NCBI GenBank assembly: GCA_029531795.1
Contig: JAPEIS010000004.1
Location: 2,418,001 to 2,482,000 of the forward strand
DNA: 64,000 nt
Direction of reading: 5' to 3'
DNA from: Sclerotinia nivalis
Taxonomy: Eukaryota > Ascomycota > Leotiomycetes > Helotiales > Sclerotiniaceae
This document shows positions 47,166-57,157 of the stretch, piece by piece. The notes beneath the pieces were generated by a model. The model did not search any database and was not told the origin of the DNA. It worked only from the letters and a program-made list of their open reading frames with translations. Numbering within the stretch: the stretch's first letter is position 1; each line of letters begins with the position of its first letter. A program made the translations under genes and the position numbers.

Positions 47166-47659
47166 TATTATGATTACGGATTTTATAATAACCGATCGTG
47201 TGAATATATGTTATGATTTGATTGGATTAATATGAGATTAAAATGATCATAGGAACAAACGAATACAGACTATATTAGTATTAGATTATGTGATGGAGTA
47301 TAGAGTATTGGAGTTTCGAAGGCTCCCAACGTTCCTGAAGCATTGGAGTTTCGAAAGTTCCCAACGCTTCTAGAGTATTGGAATTTCAAAGGTTCCCAAT
47401 GCTTCTGGAGCATTGGAGCTTCGAGGGCTCCTAGAGCTCCCAAGTACGAAGGTCTATATAAACAGGATGGATTCCTTTATTTGTAGAGCTTCATACTCAA
47501 GAACAATCATTAATTTAAACATTATAATTATTATACAATACAATCGTTATATCTTTCATTCTCACCAAGCCTCTGTTTGATCTTTAGTAGAAACCATCAC
47601 AGCCTTTCTATAAGTCCCTTGATCACTTTTTAGTGATAAAGGATTGTAGCGGCGTAATA
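47166..47659 (+). repeat. Gypsy D 3' LTR
   Basis: 494 bp, TATTATGATTACGG (RIP form of TGTTACGATCACGG) to GCGGCGTAATA, followed by the TSD CAAAC. A purine-rich tract AAATAAAGGATAA precedes it. It includes a small hairpin ATCACT-TTTT-AGTGAT near 47622. Confidence 0.88.
47307..47446 (+). repeat. 35-bp minisatellite in Gypsy D LTR (4 units)
   Basis: Units start at 47307, 47342, 47377 and 47412, each beginning ATTGGAGTTTCGAA or a close variant and containing GGCTCCCAACG. The minus-orientation D LTR has a single unit near 30750-30790. Confidence 0.93.
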
Positions 47660-47664
47660 CAAAC

Positions 47665-49324
47665 GAGATCGAAACAGTAATTATGGAGATTATATATCAA
47701 ATGGAAGAATTGCAAAGAATCAATATCGATTCTATTATAAATATAATCATTATCAAAAGGATTGCTATATTCTAATAAAAACCAAAACATTTACTAAAAA
47801 AGACAAAAAAGGGAAGGATAATAATGATAATGATAAAAAAGTTGAAATTCAAATGACTAAAGGAAATCAATACAACAATACTGTTTATTCAGGGTCTGTT
47901 ATACATATGATTGATTCAAATACAGATTGAATACTTGATTTAGGAACCATTTAATATTTCATTAATCAAATCGATAATCTTGAATATGTTCAATATTGGT
48001 CGACCCCAAGGAATATGAAGATTGCAAATAATATCTACATTAAAAGTACTATATTTGGAAAAACCAGGATCGGCAATTTCGGACTTACAAATATTTGATT
48101 CGTACTAAAATTCAGAAATATACAATTAATATTTATCAAACTCCTTATATCGATAAAATATAAAGTTATCTTTGAAAGAGATTCAGCTTTTTGTTAGAAA
48201 TTCGGACAACTTCAATTTATTGCAAAATTTACATCCGGATTATATATAATCAAACAATCATCTCAAATAAATATAGCGAATCTTACTTTTCAAAATGATG
48301 AAGAAGGAAATCTCGAAGAAATAAATACAAAATTAGTATATTGATATTTAGAGTATCTCAATTACAATCAAATAGATAGACTGAAAAAAAGATCTGAAGG
48401 ATTGAAATTTGCTAAAAGATCCAAAACGAAAGGAAGAAGAGTTTGCAAATTATATCTTTCAGAATAAATGAAAGAATATTTCAATAAAAAGATAGCTATT
48501 TGTATATTCAAGAAGCTTCAATATATATATTGTAATCTTTCAGGAATTCTTTCTTTTTTGATAAATGGAAATAGATATTTTCTTTTTATTATAGATGATA
48601 CTATAAGAATTGATTGGATATATTATATAAAGGATAAAAAGGTTACAATAATAGTTTCTGTTTTAATAGATTTTATTAAGGAAATTGAAAACGAAATAGG
48701 AGAAAAAGTTGTAATTGTTCATACAGATAATAGAAAAGGCGAATTTGGTATAGCATTTCAAGACGAACTTAAGAAATTTGATATACAATTCGAATCTTTT
48801 TTTTTCAGGAAAGCATTTTATAAATAAAATCGTCGAAAAACAAATTCAAAATATTAGTGTTAGATTTAAGAATTTATTTGATTAAGTAGATATATCAAAC
48901 GATTAATAGGAGTTGATGATTCGTTATATTGTTTGGTTATACAATAGAGTTTCAACGAAAGTTCTATTATTCGGGAAATCAGGATTTTTATCCATAGTGA
49001 TAATTCCTTTCGAAGTATATTATAATAGATTATTGGATTTTTTGAATTTATAAATATTTGATTGTAAATCATTTACTTTCAATCTTTAATATTCGGGAAA
49101 ACTAATAAAGAAATTTGAATTATGAATATTAAAAAAGGATTTTATATTCGTTGAAATAGATGGATATTATATTTATCTTCTATTTAGTTTTCTTTCTAAA
49201 AAGATAATAAGAATTGTAGATACTGATTTCAATGAATATAGTTTTCTATTTAAAGAAATTTCAATTGAATCAAAATCTGGTATAAACAAAGCAATTCTAA
49301 AGTTTGATATAGATAAGATAATTT
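47665..49324 (+). pseudogene. Copia-1 gag end, protease and integrase
   Basis: It resumes the gag frame after Gypsy D with a zinc-knuckle remnant (YYKYNHYQKDC). The protease follows (ILDLGTI.YFINQID, a RIP-altered DSGAT site, near 47935), then the GAG-pre-integrase segment (YLEYLNYNQIDRLKKRSEGLKF, near 48345) and the integrase core (48468-48827) with INGNRYFLFIIDDTIR and VIVHTDNRKGEF. Copia-2 interrupts it at 49324. Confidence 0.88.
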
Positions 49325-49329
49325 CAAAG

Positions 49330-49672
49330 TGTCACGGGTAATCACATGATACCTGATTCACATAACTGGTGATCTACGATCATTATACCCCTCATTTCAT
49401 ATTAATTATCAGGCTCTTTTAGATCTTATCGATCCTTACAATCGTCAACCCTTTCCTGATATCATACAAATCGAAACCTAACCTAATTGATATTTTTCGT
49501 CAACTAAATAGTTTCTATTAAATCTATATATACCATCCACAATCCTTAAGATCGAAAACAGATTATTCAATACAATTTTCATTCAAAATATACTTTAATT
49601 TTAAATACTTCATTATAATCATCTTCTTTTCGATCCCTTCAATATACTTTATGATTATATTATCTTGTAATA
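49330..49672 (+). repeat. Copia-2 5' LTR
   Basis: TGTCACGGGTAATCAC to TTATCTTGTAATA. The start is unmutated; the end is a RIP form of TCTCGTGATA seen in the other copy. Confidence 0.93.
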
Positions 49673-49688
49673 ATTATAAGCCTGGTAG
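49673..49688 (+). promoter_or_regulatory. Copia-2 primer-binding site (probable)
   Basis: ATTATAAGCCTGGTAG follows the LTR directly and fits a mutated GTTATGAGCC, complementary to the initiator tRNA-Met anticodon arm, as in Copia-1. Confidence 0.45.
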
Positions 49689-49869
49689 CTTTTAATCTAT
49701 TCAAACTTCTATTATACAATCATTTAATTCTTAAGGGATCACTTTTCTTTACTTCATTCCTATTTTTATTATAAATCCAACTATCCTACATCTCTTTCTG
49801 TTATTTTCCAAATATAGCGAAAAATCAACCTGATTCTTTTCTTTTTGTTATTCATACCTAATAATCAAA

Positions 49870-51100
49870 ATGGTATTTTCATTTGCAAAATAAATATTTA
49901 ATTATCAGAATCTGAAAACTAATCGATTCAAATAACGATTTTCTTGTATCTATTTCAAATAGAACTATTTTTAACTTCGATCTGGAAAATAAACTAATTA
50001 CTTTTCAAATCGATTGGTTATTTGTTAAACCATTAGTTTTATCTTTTGTTACCGATCTTCAAACTAAATATAATCAAGTTAATCAAGATCAATATCGGTA
50101 GGAACTCATGGAATATCTTGCAGTAATCCAAACTCAGCAAAATGCAAATGAAAACACTAATATAGAGAATTCCAACAAAAATACATTAGAACCCATACCA
50201 ATTCGATCTACTATTCCCTTCCCTATAACATTTCAAAACATTGTAATTGAACTTAGCATTTTTCAAACGAAATATCGATATTGTTAATACGAATATACTC
50301 AGAATTACAAAGCCTTTCGAAATATATATAAATAGATCAAATCAATTATAAATCAAATTCATCTTATAGAACTTTCCATTCGTAACAAAGGTACCACATC
50401 TTTTCTATTCAAAACAATCATTTCAATATTTAAATAAAAACTCGTTTCTATAATAATCATTACCAAAATAATAGTACTATATGAATATTGATCTATACTA
50501 ATACAAATATCGCTCAACAGAATTGATTCTGTCAAATAATATAAAGATTGAACTATAATCTATACCAAAGTTCTTTTATATAAAATAACTAAGGTTCAGA
50601 ATGAAATAACTATTATTGTATTTCTGCAAGCGATTGGTATTAGATTGCTTCCAATCTGGGCAAACATTATGATTATACAAATCGAAATGAATAATCAATT
50701 CGGATTACTTAATCTTTCATTTCAACAATTTGGAGATATCTTTGAAGGATTAGTCTATCAGGATTCAATAGTTTTTAAAGTTAAAGAAGGTGTGTATTCT
50801 ATTCTTAATTCTTTTTAAGATGATAAAAAGTTTAAAAAGAACAAAAAGGGGATCAATTCTAAAGGAAACTCGGATATTAATAAAATCTGGGTATATTCTT
50901 ACAAAACAGAAGCTGATTGGAAGAGTGGATTAGGGTATTGGTATTATATAAACAATTATCGAATTATAGAGCTAATGTTTATTAATAAAATAGATATGAT
51001 GTCTCGATGGTATTATACCAAATCCGAATTAAAAATAATCAGGGATCGAATTAACTTATAATTATGGAAGCATTTATATACTAAGTGGATCAAGAAAGGA
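49870..51100 (+). pseudogene. Copia-2 gag
   Basis: From an ATG at 49870 the frame reads through repeated stops as a Gag-like helical protein (QIDWLFVKPLVLSFVTDLQT, then a second helical block near 50580-50810). It ends in a knuckle-like remnant (LGYWYYINNYRIIEL, Cys to Tyr). Highly mutated; assignment rests on order and composition. Confidence 0.7.
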
Positions 51101-51103
51101 TAA

Positions 51104-53450
51104 ATGAAATCAAGTGTAAATCCTTCCGAAATTTTATTCAATACTGTTATCTTTGATACTCGTATTAGTCAAACAGAGATCTATATTACTATTATAAAGG
51201 TTCACTGCTTCTTCAATAATACTCTACTCGATAACTGTAGTGCTATATATATCGTGAACGATATCTTTTTTATAGATAATCATCGATATATACCATTTGA
51301 TCTTAATGATTTTGTAGAAGTAGGTATTATATCCTTTCAAGTTCTGGACTGTAGTACCTGTACAATCAAAGGAATTATTGAAAGAGAGAATCATTTTAAT
51401 AATAATCTCATTTTGAACAACATAATATTAATCCCTAATTTTTATATCAATATTGTTTCGAAAACTCGATTGTTGAAAACTGGTATATGATATTCTGAAT
51501 ACAATTATACTCTCCATAAAGGAAATCTTTCAAATAGTATTATAATAACTAAATACATTTATACTGAAAATCTTATATTCTTAAAACACAAACCACTTTC
51601 AACCTACTCGAATATTCTCTTAACTATTCCTGTAAACAACTTTTCTTTGATATATTCAACAATGAATTGTAAAATCAATAAAGTATTCCATTAATTTTAT
51701 AATTCACTTTTTCCTACAAAAGATATAAATGAACTATAATATGAACACTTAGGACATCTGAAAAAAGAAATACTCGAATATCTAATATTTACAATACAAA
51801 ACATCAAGATAAAAAATATCATTTGTATCGAATATATAGATTATACTTATATCTATATAAAATAGATTATCTTTTGTATACCAAATAATCACCAACTACC
51901 TCGATTATTCTACAAAATCCAATAAGATCTTTCTGATTTCGATAAAAGATATACAAATGTATTGTAACTTTTTGTAATCAAAGATATATATAGTAACAAG
52001 ATCTTTTCGTATCCCTTTTACAAAAAGACTTATAATGAAATATTTTTCATTATATAAAGCTTCTTTGTTTGGATTTATTATAAATACAGCTTAGTAATCA
52101 TAGAAATCAAACAAAATAACAATACATCTATCATTAGAATCATAAAAGATACATTCTTCGAGAAATGGATTAAACAAAAAAGTATTAAATTTGAGTTATC
52201 CTCTTCTTATATACATAAACCCAATAAAGGATCAGAATATACAAAACAAGAAATAGTTATCAAACAAATCAAAATGAGAATCATATTGGGTTTATTAGAC
52301 AAATTATAGATAGAAGTAATACAAACTACAATTTATTTATATAATATAAGTCCTTTGAAAGTTAAATCCTTCAAATCTTTAAATGAAATACTCGATACAT
52401 AATTCTGTGATTACTTTCATAAAGACAACCCCTTACTTATAAAGAAAATATCTAACGATCTTTATTTTAATTGAAATAGGATTTATAGATACAAATACAA
52501 AGCCTATCCTTTAAATAAAAATAGAGAAACTAAATTCAACAGAAAATAATACAAAACCAATCCTCGAATATATATTGAGTATTTGATAGGCTATATCCCA
52601 GGTACATTAATCTATTATATATAAATACCCAAGCTCGATAAAATTATAATTATTCGAAATGTTATATTCAATGAAGATTTCATTTATTGTATAGATTCCG
52701 TTAATCAAATAATCGATATTTACAATATAGAAGAGTTCAAATAACTAATAAGAACTTTTGATATACAAAACCATATTGAAATAAACAGAACGATTATTCA
52801 ATATAAAGATAATCGTAATGATTTCATTTATTTATCTATTTTCATTGATCGAAAAACTCTAAGTTCAATTACTAAATATATTTCAGATCTATTATTATTT
52901 ATAAATAAACTGAATTCAAAAATAGAGATAGATCTGGAAAATGATAATGAGAATATAGAACCCGGTCTAAGACTATCCAATTCATTTAATCCTTTAGATA
53001 ATACCAATGGAGCAAATAATAGAGATATGCAAATATCGATCGATCCTTTTATTGAAAAGACTAGAAATGCCGATTCTATTATTGAAGGGCAATTATATTT
53101 CGTAGATAAAAATAATAACGATATTCAAAAAAATACTCGTAACGATAACTCGAATTCCGATTTTGCGGAATATATTGATATAAAGAATATAGAATTTGAA
53201 TCTACTAATTATATTATCAAAATTCTTTGTAATGAATACAAAAGTGATCTAGAATCTCTTCCAATCGATCAATTACAATATTCTAAAAAAAAGCAAATAT
53301 ATTAATATAATCAATTAGAATATATTATAAAGGAAATTCAATTATCAAAAAGATTATTGCATTTTATATTGTCTTTCGATAGATTCATTGAAGATTCGTA
53401 GATTTATAATCTTGAAAGGATATCCAAAAGAATTCGTTTTATAAAGATTG
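51104..53450 (+). pseudogene. Copia-2 protease, integrase and linker
   Basis: An open 128-codon block (51104-51490) has LLDNCSAIYIVNDIFFI, a RIP form of the Copia protease LDSGA..IVND. Integrase remnants follow (about 51720-52400): EHLGHLKKEILEYL, and KPNKGSEYTKQE near 52210. The linker to RT is acidic and Asn-rich, with an open stretch at 53027-53305. It breaks at the solo C LTR. Confidence 0.82.
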
Positions 53451-53455
53451 AAATA

Positions 53456-53692
53456 TATCACGGAGGCAGCAGACAGGATAACAGAAATCACTTTTATTGA
53501 TAAGACGTAGCTCGAAGAGCTACGTTTCTACAGAAGGAACGTTTCCTTTAAATACATTTGTGTGTGCTAGGGCTCCGAGCCCTAGCGCTCTTACAGGGTA
53601 CGATCACCGAGCGTGCCCCGCTCGGTGCTGGATCGGACAGATGGAGCCTACTAAAGGGGCCGGTCCAGTGGCCCGGCCCTGACCCCGTGACA
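53456..53692 (-). mobile_element. Solo LTR of Gypsy C family, copy 1
   Basis: 237 bp, plus-strand reading TATCACGGAGGCAGCAG to GACCCCGTGACA, with TSD AAATA (53451-53455 and 53693-53697). On the minus strand a TATTTAAA box (53547-53554) precedes AATAAAA (53492-53498), the order expected in an LTR. It is GC-rich within very AT-rich DNA and contains five perfect hairpins. Short open frames across it are spurious. Confidence 0.92.
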
Positions 53693-53697
53693 AAATA

Positions 53698-55680
53698 CTC
53701 AAAACTCAAATCAATCCATTTAAGTTTCAATCATTCAATTACCCATCAAAATCATTTTTCTTTTAATATTATATTTCAAAGCAATCAGTATACATCTAAA
53801 GGCAATTATATATACAGTAATACTATCAAGGAAATAATCTCAATACTAAATCCTATATAAAAACCATCATTATACAAAAGACAGGCTTATTGGAATTAAA
53901 CTATTTCAACGATTTTCATTTTACTTTTTGATTTGATTAAACTGGAATGGATAATATAAAAGAACATTTCCAATTTATAACAATTTATAATATAATCACC
54001 ACTAAAATTAAAACAAAATCATTATTACTGTCCATCTGGTTTACGATTTATAAATTACAAACAATATCTCTTTTTCGAATTCATATTTCTGTAATTCCAA
54101 AACTATCTTGCTTTTATCATCAATTAGAAGATCATTAAATAGAATATTGATTCAAACAAAATTGTAATTTTAAAATTAATAACTTTAAGGCTAGAAATAC
54201 CTAATATAAAATCGATTCTGAATCGGAATCTATAAAACCAATCCTTTTTCAATAAATATTTATATACAAATGTAATGATCAAAATCTAATTATTTATTGT
54301 TGCTTTCGTTTAATAATACAAAAAAATCTTTAAACTAAAAATATAATTGAAATTATTTATACCGTTACATTTGCTAATCGATCATTCCGAATTATTATAA
54401 CAATTATTGCTAAATACAATTTCGAAACTAAACAATACAATATAATCAATACCTTTATTAATACTTTACATAACCCTTCTAATACCCCAATTATATATTA
54501 TCTCTTTGATAATTATAAAATCCCCAACAAATATATTATTATCAATCGAATATTGTATAATCTTCGAAATTCCTTTATAATATGATTCAGGGATTTCATT
54601 TAGATATTCGAAAAACTAAGATTGATACAATATAAGAAGAAACTATATCTCTATATCAATTCAAAGCATATTATTATAATCCTATTCTTTATAAATAACA
54701 TCCAAATCATATACTATAAGAAAAATAAATCAGTTGCCATGAAAATCATCGAAGGAATCAAAATTGTATACAAATTATATAATCTTAAAGATACAAAATG
54801 ATTCCTAAAAATATATATCCTTCATAATCGATCCAAGAAAAAGCTATAGCTAACTTATAATACATACATTGAAAAAATTACTAAAAAATTTAAAGTAACA
54901 AAAAGAACAATATATATATTGCTTTCTATAATAATATTTCGGAAAAATTCAGATTAAGTTTTTATATATATAATCAAATTATATCAAAAGAAAATAAAAT
55001 CAATCCTATATACTACGATTACAATAAAAGTAGATATTTCATTCGCTATCTCGTAACTGAACCATTATTTGATCAATTTATTAATCGAATATATAAAAGC
55101 CATTGATTATTGCCTTGAATATCTTTGGAATACAAGGTTTTTTGCAATACAATACAACAATAATCAAATATTACAACTTTTTGTTTTCTTAGATACTTTT
55201 TTTTACAAATAATCCTGATATTTATAGATTATTTTAAAGATATATAATATCCCTTTTCAATAACCTAATTGTATAGAAAATATTTAAATAGAATATTATA
55301 ACTATCTTAACTATTAAAGCTGAATTACTCGGTATCGAATATATATCAAAAGAAACTATAACAATTCTATACTTCCTAAAAAAAATCGATCTTATAATAA
55401 AAGAATCTATATTAATATTCTATAATAACCAATAAACAATCAAACTGATAATTGATAAAAACAAACAAATCACTATAAAGTTCAAACATATCGATATACA
55501 GAATATATAATTGCAATAGGAATATTCAAAAGAAAACTTTTATATAATCTATCTTTCAATTATCGATATAACAGCCAACGAGCTCACCAAGAACCTCACA
55601 CAATAAAAGTTCGAACACTTCCGCTCTCTCCTGAACCTACAGAATATTAGCAATAGAATCACAGAAATTGAATAAGAATA
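53698..55680 (+). pseudogene. Copia-2 reverse transcriptase and RNase H
   Basis: The RT is strongly degraded: AKYNFETKQYNIINTFIN (for a leader like AK..FE.HQLDIKTAFLN, about 54410), ILYNLRNSFIIW, and the YVDD box eroded to FFINNIQII (about 54680). The RNase H side has VDISFAIS.LNHY (about 55035) and YCLEYLWNTRFFAIQYN. Copia family by order and motifs. Confidence 0.78.
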
Positions 55681-55689
55681 ATTACAAAC

Positions 55690-56791
55690 CATTTATTGTA
55701 TTATACATTTTCGAATTTAATATCATTATAATCCTATACTAAATTGATGAAATTTGCTTATATATATATACATCACCAACTAATTCGTAATTATTATTAT
55801 AATATCCTTCTATTTAAAAATTTATAATAAAACAAAAACTATTCAATTCATTGCCGATTTTTCTTACTATTTTTTTTCTTTTCGATATTTCTTCTTTTTT
55901 CGATTCTCAATATAAAAATGATACTATTCAAAATTGGACAGGAAATCGATTGTATACATTTATAAACGAATTTTATCAAATCAATATATAATCGAAAACC
56001 TCCTTTATCCATTTTGATATAATTAGTATTCTATATAATACTAACTACAAGATATAATTCATTTATTAATCAATTGTATAAACATATAAACAAATTTCGT
56101 CGAATTTGTATATAATCGAGATTCTTCCAATTCATTTTTATACAATAATTGTTAAGATATAGATCATCTCAAAAATATTATCTTAATAACCATTACAATA
56201 ATTAAACTATAAGATAAAGGATAAAATAATTTAGATTTCAGATCCTTTCAATTATACTCTCCTTTTTCGAATCCCATCGGACTTTTCGAAATTTTATTAT
56301 ATTATTTGATTAATTCGATTATATTAATCACAAATTATCTATTACATTATATTTATATAAACAAAATACTATTATAATACTATACAAAATTGATAAAATT
56401 TGATCATATATATACATTATACTAACTAATTCGTTACCATTAATCAAAACCAACTATATCAATCAAATCAATCAATACATTACAATTTATATTCATTTCT
56501 TTACATCAATTAATCAATACAACTAAAATAATCAATTTTATCTAAATAATCAATATTCAGAGTGATCAATATAATCAATAAATCAATCTTATCAATATAA
56601 TCACGAAATAATCAATTTGATTAATTTGATCAATTAATCAACTAAATTAAATCATACCACCAATTTCAATCAGAATCGTTCAAATTCGATATTTATATAT
56701 TATCAAGATCTAGTATACTTTATATTTGATCAACTATTACTCTTTACAATCTTTCCTTATTATTATAAATCGATTCTCGATCTAGGGAATA
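55690..56791 (+). repeat. AT-rich 3' region of Copia-2 with repeats
   Basis: About 1.1 kb with no gene. A direct repeat (near 55735-55795 and 56385-56450, sharing AAATTTG, ATATATACAT and CTAACTAATTCGT) is about 650 bp apart. From about 56450 to 56660 the motif ATCAAT/TAATCAA recurs many times. Confidence 0.6.
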
Positions 56792-57152
56792 TATTACAGA
56801 TAATCATATAATATCTGATTCATATAATTAATAATCTACAATTACTCTATATTCTATAATCATTATACCCCTCATTTCACATTAATTATCAGATTCTTCT
56901 AGATCTTATCGATCCTTATAATTGTCAACCCTCTCCTGATATTATATAAATCGAAGTCTAATCTAATTGATATTTTTTATTGATTAGATAGTTTCTATTA
57001 AATCTATATATACCATCCACGATCCTTAAGATCGAAGGTAGATCATTCAATACAATTCTCATTCAAGACACACTTTAACTTTAAACACTTCACTATAACC
57101 ATCTTCTCTCCGATCCCTTCAACATGCTCCGTGATCGTACTATCTCGTGATA
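56792..57152 (+). repeat. Copia-2 3' LTR
   Basis: TATTACAGATAATC (RIP form of TGTCACGGGTAATC) to TATCTCGTGATA, followed by the TSD CAAAG. It is preceded by a purine stretch CTAGGGAATA. Slightly longer than the 5' LTR because of extra AT-rich sequence near 56830-56860. Confidence 0.92.
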
Positions 57153-57157
57153 CAAAG

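Larger units (their letters stand above)
17361..47659 (+). mobile_element. Gypsy D composite insertion in Copia-1 gag
   Basis: The outer ends are D-family LTR ends: TGTTACGATCACGG at 17361 and GGCGTAATA at 47659. They are flanked by CAAAC at 17356-17360 and 47660-47664, and the Copia-1 gag frame is restored across the gap. Inside are a D LTR fragment, a minus LINE (with Gypsy A inside), a D LTR in minus orientation holding a plus LINE (with Gypsy B inside), a 5'-truncated D pol (43578-46503) and the D 3' LTR. D's own gag and protease are missing, so rearrangement or deletion followed insertion. Confidence 0.8.
49330..57152 (+). mobile_element. Copia-2, LTR retrotransposon inside Copia-1
   Basis: LTRs are 49330-49672 (343 bp) and 56792-57152 (361 bp), with TSD CAAAG (49325-49329 and 57153-57157). 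The order gag, protease, integrase, RT, RNase H is that of Copia. A solo C LTR lies at 53456-53692. It is strongly AT-biased, with the catalytic RT box lost. Confidence 0.93.

Noticed and set aside
53497..53682. Two nearly identical 61-aa ORFs (also at 58355-58540)
   Set aside because: Both are chance frames inside the solo C LTRs; their identity comes from the repeat and no coding pattern is visible.
53456..53692. A MITE or other small DNA transposon, because of the inverted ends TRTCACGG
   Set aside because: It matches at full length the LTR adjoining Gypsy C's purine tract (59759-59995), has 5-bp TSDs and an LTR-like TATA then AATAAA order.
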